Assembly: GCF_002944405.1 (NCBI RefSeq)
Contig: NZ_CP024307.1
Span: forward strand, 1,446,501 to 1,510,500
Length of the DNA: 64,000 nt
From: Sinorhizobium fredii
Lineage (GTDB): Bacteria; Pseudomonadota; Alphaproteobacteria; Rhizobiales; Rhizobiaceae
Reading direction: 5' to 3'
The position numbers and the translations under genes are program-made. Below are positions 19,337-27,763 of the stretch, in pieces. The notes beneath the pieces were generated by a model. It was not told the origin of the DNA. It was given only the letters and a program-made list of their open reading frames with translations, and did not search any database. The first letter of the stretch is position 1. Each line of letters begins with the position of its first letter.

Positions 19337-19819
19337 TCAGTTGGTCGCGCGCTCGATCTTGATGTCCCCGACTTCGTCTATCAGCACCGTCCACGATTCC
19401 GGTTCGGTGGCGGAAGGGTCGGTCTTCAGATAGACGGTCGCGAACATTCCCGGCTGCCGCGTGATGCCCGTCGAGGTCTCGGGTCGAATGTCGGTGACAA
19501 AGGACTTCATCGCCGTGAACTCCTCGAGCTCGGCGGACGAGACGACTTCCGGGCCGGCCGGCGTCGAGGCGATCTGCTGGAGATGGATGCGCGCGGTGCC
19601 GTCACTCTGCCGCACGGCAATCAGCTTGTAGTAGCCACGCTGCGCGGCCCGTTGCGCAACGCCTTCTGGATCGCCGGCCGGCGCTACGCCGGCACCATCC
19701 TCCCAATAGCCGGTGCTTGTGACGAAAGTGACGTTCGAGGGGAGGATGCCGCCGTCCTGCGCCCGCAGAGCGCCCGCGGACAACAGGAAGCAAAGCGCGA
19801 TCACAAGGGGGTTGCGCAT
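19337..19819 (-). CDS. exported hypothetical protein
   Basis: A 160-residue protein with a clear signal peptide (MRNPLVIALCFLLSAGALRAQ, cleavage after RAQ) and a mature part of about 140 residues. No lipobox or catalytic motif is visible. Segments such as TFVTSTGYWED, GYYKLIAVRQSDGTARIHLQQI and SWTVLIDEVGDIKIER suggest a beta-rich periplasmic domain. I do not recognise the family. The upstream extension is rejected because the signal peptide begins exactly at the ATG at 19819. It ends near the start of the nadK gene region on the same strand. Confidence 0.7.
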   Translation of the reverse strand: MRNPLVIALCFLLSAGALRAQDGGILPSNVTFVTSTGYWEDGAGVAPAGDPEGVAQRAAQRGYYKLIAVRQSDGTARIHLQQIASTPAGPEVVSSAELEEFTAMKSFVTDIRPETSTGITRQPGMFATVYLKTDPSATEPESWTVLIDEVGDIKIERATN

Positions 19820-19893
19820 CCTCAAGATTCCTTCGTGCGCGGCGCGGAACAATAACCGCTGACCGCAGAATACCATGACGTTCCGCTTGTGAT

Positions 19894-20664
19894 TCAATTG
19901 GAGAACTGCTCGGCCAGGATGCGGTCGGACCAGGAATGATCCGGATCGGACAGGATGCGGGCCGTCAGCTTCTCCGATTCGGCGATCGTGACCCGAACGA
20001 CCGACTTGACCTCCTGGTGATCCGCGACGGCGTTGACCGGCCGCTTCTCGGCCTCGAGAATCTCGATCTGGACGGTAACGCGGTTGGGAAGCAGCGCGCC
20101 GCGCCAGCGCCGCGGCCGGAAGGGACTGACCGGGGTCAAGGCGAGAAGCGGGGCCTCGAGCGGCAGGATCGGCCCGTGGGCGGACAGGTTATACGCAGTC
20201 GATCCCGCCGGTGTTGCGAGCAGCAGCCCGTCGCAGGTCAGTTCATCGAGCCGCACCTTGCCGTCGACGAGGACCTTGAGCTTTGCCGCCTGATAGGACT
20301 GGCGGAAGAGATAGACCTCGTTGATCGCCAGCGCGGTGAATTCGTTGCCGTTGGCGTCGAGGGTCCGCATTTCCAAGGGGTGGAAGGCGTTGTCGACGGC
20401 GCTGGCGATGCGTTCGCGCAGATCATCGGTGCTGTAGCGGTTCATCAGGAAGCCGACCGAGCCGCGATTCATGCCGTAGACGCGCTTGCCGGTATTCATC
20501 GTCTTGTGCAGCGTGTGCAGCATGAAACCATCGCCGCCGAGCGCGACGATCACGTCCGCCTCCTCCGGGTCGTGGTCGCCGTAAATCTCCTTGAGTTCCT
20601 TTGCCGCCTTCTGCGCTTCTTCGGCCGTCGAGGCGATGAAGGCGAGTGTGCTGAACTGGGTCAT
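19894..20664 (-). CDS. nadK: NAD kinase
   Basis: NadK phosphorylates NAD to NADP with ATP or polyphosphate. The 256 residues include the signature ALGGDGFML with Gly43-Gly44-Asp45-Gly46 and RVYGMNRGSVGFLMN. The second conserved block is LTCDGLLLATPAGSTAYNLSAHGPILPL, followed by a beta-sandwich C-terminal domain. It starts at the ATG at 20664. The size and absence of extensions match rhizobial enzymes. Confidence 0.96.
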   Translation of the reverse strand: MTQFSTLAFIASTAEEAQKAAKELKEIYGDHDPEEADVIVALGGDGFMLHTLHKTMNTGKRVYGMNRGSVGFLMNRYSTDDLRERIASAVDNAFHPLEMRTLDANGNEFTALAINEVYLFRQSYQAAKLKVLVDGKVRLDELTCDGLLLATPAGSTAYNLSAHGPILPLEAPLLALTPVSPFRPRRWRGALLPNRVTVQIEILEAEKRPVNAVADHQEVKSVVRVTIAESEKLTARILSDPDHSWSDRILAEQFSN

Positions 20665-20820
20665 GCATTCAGTCCGTTTGTCGTTGCGCCCGGCGCGGCG
20701 ATCGACGCCATGCCTGTTTTTCTGGCACGACCATGCGGCGAGTGCACCCGAAATTTTGAGGGGAGCCGCATTTTTGCTTTACACAAGAAAGGAATATGGT
20801 AACTCCCGTGATCGAAAAGT

Positions 20821-20896
20821 GCCCTTATAGCTCAGTTGGTAGAGCGGCTGATTTGTAATCAGTAGGTCGGGAGTTCGAGTCTCTCTGGGGGCACCA
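20821..20896 (+). tRNA. tRNA-Thr (anticodon TGT)
   Basis: All four arms fold. The acceptor GCCCTTA pairs with TGGGGGC (with G-U pairs), the D-arm is AGCTCAGTTGGTAGAGC, the anticodon loop is TTTGTAA and the T-loop is TTCGAGT. The 3' CCA is encoded at 20894-20896. It stands alone here, but in enterobacteria a Thr tRNA precedes the Tyr-Gly-tufB unit, whose other members lie downstream in this window. Confidence 0.97.
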
Positions 20897-20955
20897 TTTT
20901 TGAAGCTTTTCGAAGCTACCACACCTCCCCACACTGATCGGCGACTCAAATTTCC

Positions 20956-21897
20956 TCAAATATCGAAGGACTGCGCCGGTCTCGGGTCGATCTCGCGGCA
21001 ACGCTGCATCGCCTTGATCAGGTTCTCTGCCAGATAGTCGATCAGCGCGCGCGTCGCCGGCAGCACGCCCTGGCGGGACGGAAAGACGAGATGGACCACG
21101 ACGTTGCCGGAGCCCCACTCAGGCAGGACGGGGACGAGAACGCCGGTTCGGAAGGCGCGCTCGCAGATGTGGTCCGGCAAAAGCGCGATCCCCATTCCTT
21201 CGATCGCGGCGCGTTCGAGGATGACGAAATCGCTGCAGCCGATCACCGGTCGGTGGGCGATCTCGATCGATCCGCCGTTCGCGTGATAGAGGCGCCACAC
21301 GTCGCTTGCGTGTTGCTCGTTCATGGAAAGCGTCGGCATTTCGGCAAGATTGGTGGTGGTGACTTCTCCGATTCGCGCAAGAAGCGTCGGGCTGGCGGCC
21401 AGCCGCGAGCGGACCTCGCCGAACTTGCGCACGATCAGGTGGCTGTCCGTATCGAGCTGGTCGCGCGCGCGAAGCGCCACGTCGAAACGCTCCTCGATGA
21501 GATCGAGACGTCGATTCGTGGCGGTGATGAGCAGTCGGACGCCCGGGTAGCGCCGATGGAAGCCCGGCAGAATGTCGGCCAGCATCGGTGCGAAGCCGAG
21601 GGGGCAGCCAAGCCGCACAACGCCCGTCGGCTCGCCGCGCACGGCGGCGACCTCGGCTTCCGCGGCCGCTACGCCGTCGAGCAGCCCCTGGGCGTGTTCA
21701 TAGAAAACGCGGCCGATTTCCGTCACGCGCAGCTTGCGCGTCGAGCGCTCGAGAAGCCGCACGCCCAGTTGATCTTCCAGCCGCGCCACATGCTTGCTGA
21801 GCTTGGATTTGGGAATGTTCAAATAACGCGCGGCGGCGCTGAAGCCGTTGTTCTTCACGACGGCGGCGAAGAGGGCGATATCGTTCAGGTCCTGCAT
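20956..21897 (-). CDS. LysR-family transcriptional regulator
   Basis: A 313-residue LysR regulator. The N-terminal winged helix (residues 1-60) has FAAVVKNNGFSAAARYLNIPKSKLSKHVARLE, and the C-terminal part is a periplasmic-binding-protein-like effector domain beginning near residue 90 with VVRLGCPLGFAPML. The ATG at 21897 follows GGAGG with good spacing; a GTG 12 bp upstream is the alternative. It is divergent from the azoreductase gene with about 200 bp between, suggesting that it controls that gene, possibly in response to quinones or electrophiles. Confidence 0.92.
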   Translation of the reverse strand: MQDLNDIALFAAVVKNNGFSAAARYLNIPKSKLSKHVARLEDQLGVRLLERSTRKLRVTEIGRVFYEHAQGLLDGVAAAEAEVAAVRGEPTGVVRLGCPLGFAPMLADILPGFHRRYPGVRLLITATNRRLDLIEERFDVALRARDQLDTDSHLIVRKFGEVRSRLAASPTLLARIGEVTTTNLAEMPTLSMNEQHASDVWRLYHANGGSIEIAHRPVIGCSDFVILERAAIEGMGIALLPDHICERAFRTGVLVPVLPEWGSGNVVVHLVFPSRQGVLPATRALIDYLAENLIKAMQRCREIDPRPAQSFDI

Positions 21898-22100
21898 GCT
21901 AGCCTCCACCAGAGCGGGCGTCGCGCGCGCATCCGCTCTGGGAATCCAATGTAATCGTTCCGACGGAGTCTGATTTTCCCGCGCCGGAACGCTCCGATTG
22001 TTTCCCTCAGGAAACGGAATGTCAATTATTCGCCGTCTTATCCAGCGATTGTTTTCAAATCATATGTTGTGCACCGCAACTAAAAACAAAGGTGCCTCCC

Positions 22101-22721
22101 ATGAACGTCCTTCATATCGACTCCGGCATTCTCGGAGAACATTCGGTTTCCCGTCGTCTGACGGCGGCGATCGTCTCGCAGATCAAGGCAGACCGGCCCG
22201 ACGCGAAAGTCACCTATCGCGATCTCGTCTCCGAGCGCCTCCAGCATCTGACCGGCGCACAGATCATGGCGCCTGCCGACCTCGGTGAAGTCGATCCGGC
22301 GCTCGCCTCCGATATTCGGACTGGCCGCCAGATGCTCGACGAATTCCTTGCCGCTGACACGATCGTCGTCGGTGCGCCGATGTACAACTTCTCGATCCCG
22401 AGCCAGCTGAAGGCCTGGATCGACCGCCTGGCCGTCGCTGGCAAGACATTCCGTTACACCGAGGCGGGCCCGGAGGGTCTCGCCAAGGGCAAGAAGGTGA
22501 TTGTCGCCTCCACGCGCGGCGGACACTATTCTGCCGGCCCGGCTTCGGCGATGGATCACCAGGAAAGCTATCTGCGGACCGTTTTCGGCTTCTTCGGCAT
22601 CACCGACGTTGAGTTCGTCCGCGCCGAGGGCCTGAACCTCGGTGCCGACCAGAAGCAGTTCGCCATTGCCGAAGCTGAAAAGACCATCGCGGAAGGCAAC
22701 GTTCTGCGCCTGGCGAGCTAA
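22101..22721 (+). CDS. azoR: FMN-dependent NADH-azoreductase / quinone reductase
   Basis: A flavodoxin-like fold of 206 residues with the AzoR signatures: MNVLHIDSGILGEHSVSRRLT (FMN phosphate loop), the conserved VVGAPMYNFSIPSQLKAWIDR and a FGFFGITDVEFVRAEG segment. Family members use NADH to reduce quinones and azo compounds by two electrons. The ATG 22101 follows a weak ribosome site (GGTGCC). Its divergent LysR neighbour is the likely regulator. Confidence 0.94.
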   Translation: MNVLHIDSGILGEHSVSRRLTAAIVSQIKADRPDAKVTYRDLVSERLQHLTGAQIMAPADLGEVDPALASDIRTGRQMLDEFLAADTIVVGAPMYNFSIPSQLKAWIDRLAVAGKTFRYTEAGPEGLAKGKKVIVASTRGGHYSAGPASAMDHQESYLRTVFGFFGITDVEFVRAEGLNLGADQKQFAIAEAEKTIAEGNVLRLAS

Positions 22722-22741
22722 GATTGAATTCGGCCGGCGCC

Positions 22742-22796
22742 GGAGTGAGATGAGGAAAACTGTTCGTGGTTTTTCGCCCGCATCCCGCTCACCAAA
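22742..22796. repeat. small palindromic rhizobial intergenic repeat
   Basis: GTGAGATGAGG...GCATCCCGCTCAC with an internal GAAAACTG and GGTTTTTCGCC forms an imperfect hairpin. The CGCCCGCATCCCGCT arm is a sequence I recall as recurrent in rhizobial intergenic regions. It occurs once in this window, so classification as a dispersed repeat is from general knowledge and is not internally tested. Confidence 0.4.
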
Positions 22797-22814
22797 AGTG
22801 CCGGTCTGTTGCGG

Positions 22815-22856
22815 AAGAATGCCGGTCGCGCAAGCGGCCGGCATTCTTCGTTTCTG
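22815..22856 (+). terminator. azoR terminator
   Basis: GAAGAATGCCGG pairs with CCGGCATTCTTC around a GC-rich loop of about 11 bases and is followed by GTTTCTG. The 12-bp stem is strong although the T-run is short. Confidence 0.6.
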
Positions 22857-22886
22857 ATCGGGCCGGATTTGCGGTATTCTAGCGAG

Positions 22887-23162
22887 ATGAGAAGCCTGGT
22901 CGTTCTGCAGGTTCTGGCCCTGTCGCTGGCGGCTGCCGCCATGGTCGCCGAGAGTGCGGCTGCGTCGCCGCCGGACCGGCGCTGTACCTGTCGCAATCGC
23001 GACGGGACGAAATACGAACTCGGCCAGATGACATGCATCCGGGTCGGCGGCATCTCCTACATGGCGCGCTGCGAAATGAACCTCAACGTCACGACCTGGA
23101 AGAAGGTGCGTGACGGCTGTCCGACGGCGCACATGACCTTAAGCGCCGTGCCGGTGCTTTGA
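22887..23162 (+). CDS. small exported Cys-containing hypothetical protein
   Basis: A 91-residue protein with a signal peptide (MRSLVVLQVLALSLAAAAMVAESAAA) and a mature part of about 65 residues with four cysteines (CTC, MTC, RC, DGC). The motif RRCTCRNRDGTKYELGQMTC suggests a disulfide-stabilised periplasmic fold, perhaps a substrate of the DsbA-like protein. The start is set by the signal peptide; an in-frame upstream ATG would place 26 residues before it. No family function is recognised. Confidence 0.65.
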   Translation: MRSLVVLQVLALSLAAAAMVAESAAASPPDRRCTCRNRDGTKYELGQMTCIRVGGISYMARCEMNLNVTTWKKVRDGCPTAHMTLSAVPVL

Positions 23163-23177
23163 CCGGCATCGGCCGTC

Positions 23178-24053
23178 TCAAGCCTTGAGGTGCTGCCTTG
23201 CTGCATACATCGCGATCGCCGCGGCGTTCGAGACATTGAGCGACTTGATGGCGCCGGGCATATCGAGTCGGGCCAGCGCCGCAACGGTCTGCCGCGTCTT
23301 CTGCCGCAGCCCCTTGCCTTCCGATCCAACCACCAGGGCGATCTTCTCGCCAGAGAAGGTATCCTCCAGCGGTTGCGGACCCTCCGAATCAAGACCGATC
23401 GTCTGGAAGCCCAGATTGTGCAGTTCTTCAATCGTATCGGCGAGATTGGTTATCTGGATATAGGGAATGAGTTCCAGCGCCCCGGAGGCCGATTTTGCGA
23501 GCACGCCTGATTCGGTCGGGCTATGGCGCATGGTGGTGATCAGCGCGCCGGCTTCGAACGCCACCGCCGAGCGCATGATGGCGCCGACATTGTGCGGATC
23601 GGTCACCTGGTCGAGCAGGAGGATCAACGAACATTCGCTGAGCGCCTCGAGCTTGCGGTGCGGCAGCGGCCGCGTCTCCAGCATGACGCCCTGGTGGATG
23701 GCATCCGGCCCGAGGACCCGATCGAGATCCTGCGGCGTTACGATTTCGACTGGGAAGGGGAGTGACGAAGGCTCGCCGAGTTCCAGCCTCGCCGCCGCAT
23801 TCTGCGTCACGCTGAGGCGGATGACCGTGCGCTCCGGATTGTCGAGGGCGGCGCGGACCGTGTGCAGCCCATAGAGAAGCACCTGCTCTGGCGCCAGCGC
23901 CGGCGGCTTCCAGTCGGCCGGCATCTTCCGGCGCTTGTCCGGGCGGGGTGTCGGAATCTCGCCGCGCTCGCGGCGGGCGTCGCGATGCGCGCGCCGCAGA
24001 GTGGCGTAGTGGCTGTCCTTGGCGCTCTTGTCGCCGCTCTTGTCCTTGCTCAT
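23178..24053 (-). CDS. rlmB: 23S rRNA (guanosine-2'-O-)-methyltransferase, TrmH/SpoU family
   Basis: This 291-residue SPOUT methyltransferase has an N-terminal basic tail (about residues 1-50), an L30e-like substrate-binding domain beginning LLYGLHTVRAALDN, and the C-terminal SpoU knot. The knot motifs are LLLDQVTDPHNVGAIMRSAVAFEAGALI, KIALVVGSEGKGL and LNVSNAAAIAMYAAR. RlmB modifies G2251 of 23S rRNA in E. coli. The upstream in-frame extension is untranslated-looking, so ATG 24053 (MSKDKSGDKS) is taken as the start. Confidence 0.93.
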   Translation of the reverse strand: MSKDKSGDKSAKDSHYATLRRAHRDARRERGEIPTPRPDKRRKMPADWKPPALAPEQVLLYGLHTVRAALDNPERTVIRLSVTQNAAARLELGEPSSLPFPVEIVTPQDLDRVLGPDAIHQGVMLETRPLPHRKLEALSECSLILLLDQVTDPHNVGAIMRSAVAFEAGALITTMRHSPTESGVLAKSASGALELIPYIQITNLADTIEELHNLGFQTIGLDSEGPQPLEDTFSGEKIALVVGSEGKGLRQKTRQTVAALARLDMPGAIKSLNVSNAAAIAMYAARQHLKA

Positions 24054-24153
24054 GCGCGTCTTATAGTGAGGTTCGTTCGGTCTTGGAAATGGTTTCGGAT
24101 AGTGCGGCCGCCGGTGTCTGTGGAGAATTTCTGAAATTTTCCGTTTCGCTCTG

Positions 24154-24182
24154 TTGACAGGAGGAATGCGGGCGGCCATATA
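24154..24182 (+). promoter_or_regulatory. tRNA-Tyr/tRNA-Gly promoter
   Basis: TTGACA (24154-24159) is a perfect -35. Exactly 17 bases later comes CATATA (24177-24182), close to the rhizobial -10. Transcription would start near 24189, about 80 bases before tRNA-Tyr, leaving a leader for processing. Confidence 0.7.
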
Positions 24183-24268
24183 CCCGGCGCAGATCGAAAG
24201 GCGGCACGAAACGGCGCCGCTTCTTCCACGATCTCAAAAGCTTGGTCGATTGATCCCGACAGAATAAT

Positions 24269-24353
24269 GGAGGGATGCCCGAGTGGTTAAAGGGGACGGA
24301 CTGTAAATCCGTTGGCTCAGCCTACGTTGGTTCAAATCCAACTCCCTCCACCA
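24269..24353 (+). tRNA. tRNA-Tyr (anticodon GTA)
   Basis: An 85-base class II tRNA with a long variable arm (GGCTCAGCC plus flanks). The acceptor GGAGGGA pairs with TCCCTCC, the anticodon loop is CTGTAAA, the T-loop is TTCAAAT and the CCA end is encoded. It is 23 bp upstream of tRNA-Gly and shares its promoter. Confidence 0.98.
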
Positions 24354-24376
24354 TTCTGCTTCAGGATCGAAGGCCC

Positions 24377-24450
24377 GCGGGTATAGCTCAATGGTAGAGC
24401 AGCAGCCTTCCAAGCTGAATACGCGGGTTCGATTCCCGCTACCCGCTCCA
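24377..24450 (+). tRNA. tRNA-Gly (anticodon TCC)
   Basis: A 74-base tRNA with acceptor GCGGGTA/TACCCGC, anticodon loop CTTCCAA, T-loop TTCGATT and encoded CCA. It follows tRNA-Tyr in the order known from E. coli, where tufB lies shortly downstream. Here the fucose gene cluster intervenes. Confidence 0.98.
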
Positions 24451-24564
24451 GCCTCTTTGCCGCCTCAGAAGCAGTGACTAGCCTCCGCGTAACGAACTGC
24501 CGCTGAGCCGACGATAAATTCATCTTCGGCGAGCCAATGAAGTGAGCTACAAGTTGGTTGGCTC

Positions 24565-25356
24565 TCAGTGCAGGCTTAGGGCTTCTGTCAGGGTAAGCAA
24601 CCGTGCCAATGCTTCATCAAGCTTCTGTGCTCGTTTGTCGTCAACGTGCTCGATGAATGCACATGTGACGACCGATGTTGCATCCCCATGTGGGCCGAGG
24701 ATCGGAGCGCTTATATCAGTTACGCCAACAAGTTGGCCGGAAGCGCCAATGCGGTAACCCTGTCGACGGACCGCGTCGATTTCATCGCCCGTTGCCCCCT
24801 GCAACAGCTTAGGCGAAGCCACCCCCCACTGTTTGAGTGTTTCGTCCAAGCGTTCGGGGGCTTGGAATGCAATCAACGTTATGCCCGAACCCGTCGTAAA
24901 AAGTTCGAGCTGACTGCCAACCCTGGCGCGAAACTCCCAATGAGACGTGGGGCTTGCCTGAGCGACGATGAGACCGGTTCCGAACTCCGGGATCACGAGA
25001 TGGCAGGATTGGTCCGTTTGGCGCGCAAAGTCGTCCATCAAAGGCTGCGCACTGGCGACCAGTCGTCGATATGGAGGGTATCGATTGGCTAGAAGGAACA
25101 TCTTCATGGACAGGGAGTAGCGGTCGCCACCCTCCGACCGGGCTACGTACCCCCTCGCGACCAGACGCTCAAGCATGCGAAAGATCTGCGATGGGCTCAG
25201 TCCCATTTCCCGCACGATCTCGGTCCGGGTCATGCCGCCGCTTTGATTGGCCAATATCTCGAGGATATCCAAGCCCTTGTCGAGCGCGGGTGCGCGGTAT
25301 TTCTCGTCCTGATCCAATCCTTCCGCCAATACGGGTTTTTGCGGTTTCGTTGCCAT
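24565..25356 (-). CDS. IclR-family transcriptional regulator of the L-fucose cluster
   Basis: The 263-residue protein has an N-terminal winged helix (about residues 20-80: ALDKGLDILEILANQSGGMTRTEIVREMGLSPSQIFRMLERLVARGYV) and a C-terminal IclR effector domain. The effector-domain part includes FTTGSGITLIAFQAPE and GYRIGASGQLVGVTDISAPILGPHGDATSVVTCAF. IclR proteins usually repress the adjacent operon and release it on binding a pathway metabolite. It diverges from the KDF dehydrogenase gene with an 8-bp inverted repeat between them. The ligand is unknown; L-fucose or 2-keto-3-deoxy-L-fuconate is plausible. Confidence 0.92.
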   Translation of the reverse strand: MATKPQKPVLAEGLDQDEKYRAPALDKGLDILEILANQSGGMTRTEIVREMGLSPSQIFRMLERLVARGYVARSEGGDRYSLSMKMFLLANRYPPYRRLVASAQPLMDDFARQTDQSCHLVIPEFGTGLIVAQASPTSHWEFRARVGSQLELFTTGSGITLIAFQAPERLDETLKQWGVASPKLLQGATGDEIDAVRRQGYRIGASGQLVGVTDISAPILGPHGDATSVVTCAFIEHVDDKRAQKLDEALARLLTLTEALSLH

Positions 25357-25427
25357 TCACGCCCTCCAGACCCGGACTCATAGCGATGTCTACAAAAAAA
25401 GAATATCGGCATCGACTTGTCAAAGCC

Positions 25428-25460
25428 GTTCGTATGTGAAACATTATTTTATATACGAAC
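25428..25460. promoter_or_regulatory. candidate IclR operator between the divergent genes
   Basis: GTTCGTAT (25428-25435) and ATACGAAC (25453-25460) are a perfect 8-bp inverted repeat with a 17-bp AT-rich spacer. They lie 20-50 bp upstream of the first operon gene and just after a CTTGTC/TTGTCA -35-like box (25416-25422) that also reads TTGACA on the other strand. Position and symmetry fit a repressor site covering the operon promoter. The exact -10 cannot be fixed. Confidence 0.6.
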
Positions 25461-25480
25461 TTTGGCGCACGGGGGGAATT

Positions 25481-26218
25481 ATGCGTCTGAAGGACAAGAC
25501 CATTCTCGTCACGGCAGGCGGTCAGGGCATAGGCAGGGCAAGTGTTCTCGCATGCCGTGACGAAGGCGCGCGGGTGATTGCAACCGATATCAACGGGGCG
25601 GCACTCGAAGGGCTGGACGGGGTCGAGACATTGCTGCTGGACGTCACTGACCGGCAGGCTGTCGAAGCCGTTGCGGCGCAAGTAGGTCCTGTCGATGGCC
25701 TCTTCAATTGCGCCGGGGTCGTGCACAACGGAACGCTTCTCGATATCGCCGACGATGACTGGGCCTTTGCCTTCGATCTGAACGTCACGGCGATGATGCG
25801 TCTTACGCGTGCTTGCCTGCCCGGGATGCTCGATCGGGCGGCCAACACCGGAACCGCTTCGATCCTGAATATGGCCTCGATGGCTTCCTCGATAAAGGGT
25901 TTTGCCAATCGGACAGCCTATGGTGCCAGCAAGGCGGCGGTCATCGGTCTGACCAAGGCGATTGCCGCGGATTTCGTCAAGCAAGGCATTCGTTGCAATG
26001 CCATCTGCCCGGGCACGGTCGACACGCCCTCGCTGCGCGGACGTATCGCTTCAGCTGCCGATCCGGAGCAGGCCGAGAAAGACTTTATCGCGCGCCAGCC
26101 CATGGGCCGCCTGGCGACGGTCGATGACGTCGTCCCCTTGGTTGTTTTCCTGCTGTCCGATGAAAGCCGGTTCGTTTCAGGACAGGCCATGCTGGTGGAC
26201 GGCGGCGTGACCATCTAA
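25481..26218 (+). CDS. 2-keto-3-deoxy-L-fuconate dehydrogenase (SDR family)
   Basis: A 245-residue classical short-chain dehydrogenase. The NAD site is TAGGQGIGRA at 11-20 followed by Asp in VIATDING, the active site is MASMASSI...YGASK, and the tail is SRFVSGQAMLVDGGVTI. It is closest in pattern to the KDF dehydrogenase/BDH2-like group, which oxidises 2-keto-3-deoxy-L-fuconate to the 2,4-diketo acid with NAD+. That fits the downstream fuconate dehydratase. It starts at ATG 25481 after GGGGGGA and is the first gene of the operon. Confidence 0.85.
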   Translation: MRLKDKTILVTAGGQGIGRASVLACRDEGARVIATDINGAALEGLDGVETLLLDVTDRQAVEAVAAQVGPVDGLFNCAGVVHNGTLLDIADDDWAFAFDLNVTAMMRLTRACLPGMLDRAANTGTASILNMASMASSIKGFANRTAYGASKAAVIGLTKAIAADFVKQGIRCNAICPGTVDTPSLRGRIASAADPEQAEKDFIARQPMGRLATVDDVVPLVVFLLSDESRFVSGQAMLVDGGVTI

Positions 26219-26239
26219 GCGCGCGGGAGGAGCGGCGTC

Positions 26240-27763
26240 ATGAGCGAGCTGGTGCGGATGGAGGGGATCGACAAGAGTTTCCCGGGCGTACACGCGTTAA
26301 AATCCGTCGATTTCGAACTTCGGCCCGCCGAGGTCCACGCGCTGATGGGCGAGAACGGCGCGGGTAAGTCGACATTGATGAAGGTGCTGTCCGGTATCTA
26401 TCAACCAGACAGCGGTCGCGTGCTCGTGGACGCCCAGGAAGTGTCCATTCGAACTCCCAAGACGGCACAGGATCTCGGCATCGGCATCATTCATCAGGAA
26501 CTGGCGTTGATGCACGACCTCACCGTCGCCCAGAACATCTGGATCGGCCGGGAGCCGCGCCTTTCCTTGGGACGGCTTGACGAGGCGAAGCTGAATGCGG
26601 ATACCGCCGCCATCTTCGCCGGCATGAACATCCGCATGGATCCGCGCACGCCGGTCGCGGGCCTCACCATCGCCCGCCAGCAGATGGTAGAGATCGCAAA
26701 GGCGCTGAGCTATCGGTCGCGCGTTTTGATTATGGACGAGCCGACGGCCGCGCTCAACGATGCGGAGATCAGCGAACTCTTCACCATCATCCGCCGCCTC
26801 AAGGACGAGGGCGTCGGCATCATATACATCAGTCACAAGATGGACGAGATCAAACGCATCTCCGACCGTGTGACCGTGATGCGCGACGGTGCCCGTGTCG
26901 GCACGGTCCAGGCTGAGGAAACGCCGATCTCCAAGATCATCTCGATGATGGTCGGGCGCGAACTGAAGGACGAGACGGTCGTCATCCCCGATCTCTCCGC
27001 CGCAGAAACGGCGCTGGAGGTGCGCGGCATCCGGCGCGGCAAGGAGCTGAAGGATATCAGCTTTGACCTGAAGAAGGGCGAGATCCTCGGCTTTGCCGGG
27101 CTGATGGGCGCCGGGCGAACCGAGCTTGCCCGAGCCATTTTTGGCGCCGAGCCGATCGAAGCGGGCGAGATTTTCGTGCAGGGTAAGCCGGTTCGGATCA
27201 CCAGTCCCGCCGACGCGGTGCGCGCCGGCATCGGCTATCTCTCGGAAGATCGCAAGCATTTCGGTCTCGCGCTCGGCATGGATGTACGCGCCAACATCGC
27301 CATGGCGAGCCTGCCGCGTTATGCCGACGCCATCGGCCGGATCGACGAGCCGGCGCTTGGGTCCATCGCCGCGGAGTACATCGCCAAGCTGAACATCCGT
27401 ACGCCGGGCGACCGGCAGGAGGTGCGGCTCTTGTCGGGTGGCAACCAGCAGAAGGTAGTCATCGCCAAATGGCTGTTGCGGGATTGCGATGTGCTGATCT
27501 TCGACGAGCCGACCCGCGGCATCGACGTCGGCGCCAAGGCCGAAATCTATCGTCTTCTCAACGAGCTGGCCAGCGCCGGCAAGGCGATCATCGTTATTTC
27601 CAGCGAGCTGCCGGAAGTGCTGCGCCTTTCCCATCGTATCGCCGTCATGTGTGAGGGACGCTTGACAGGCATCCTGCCGGGCGGTGCGGAGCAGGAGAAG
27701 ATCATGGAATTGGCAACACAACGGCAAGACCGCAGCATGAGGGGACGCTCTAATCATGGGTGA
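26240..27763 (+). CDS. sugar ABC transporter ATP-binding protein (RbsA type), probable L-fucose uptake
   Basis: A 507-residue tandem ATPase of the CUT2 (ribose/galactose) class. The first half has Walker [10 protein letters not shown] at residues 37-45 and Walker [12 protein letters not shown], but its signature is degenerate (LTIARQQ). The second half has a degenerate Walker A (GLMGAGRTE), an intact LSGGNQQK signature from residue 398 and [13 protein letters not shown]. That asymmetry is normal for RbsA-type proteins. The gene overlaps the permease start by 8 bp. The substrate is inferred from the catabolic genes around it. Confidence 0.93.
   Translation: MSELVRMEGIDKSFPGVHALKSVDFELRPAEVHALMGENGAGKSTLMKVLSGIYQPDSGRVLVDAQEVSIRTPKTAQDLGIGIIHQELALMHDLTVAQNIWIGREPRLSLGRLDEAKLNADTAAIFAGMNIRMDPRTPVAGLTIARQQMVEIAKALSYRSRVLIMDEPTAALNDAEISELFTIIRRLKDEGVGIIYISHKMDEIKRISDRVTVMRDGARVGTVQAEETPISKIISMMVGRELKDETVVIPDLSAAETALEVRGIRRGKELKDISFDLKKGEILGFAGLMGAGRTELARAIFGAEPIEAGEIFVQGKPVRITSPADAVRAGIGYLSEDRKHFGLALGMDVRANIAMASLPRYADAIGRIDEPALGSIAAEYIAKLNIRTPGDRQEVRLLSGGNQQKVVIAKWLLRDCDVLIFDEPTRGIDVGAKAEIYRLLNELASAGKAIIVISSELPEVLRLSHRIAVMCEGRLTGILPGGAEQEKIMELATQRQDRSMRGRSNHG

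Noticed and set aside
24531..24564. GAGCCAA/TTGGCTC inverted repeat just after the iclR stop.
   Set aside because: The 7-bp stem has a 20-base loop and no T-run; too weak to call a terminator.
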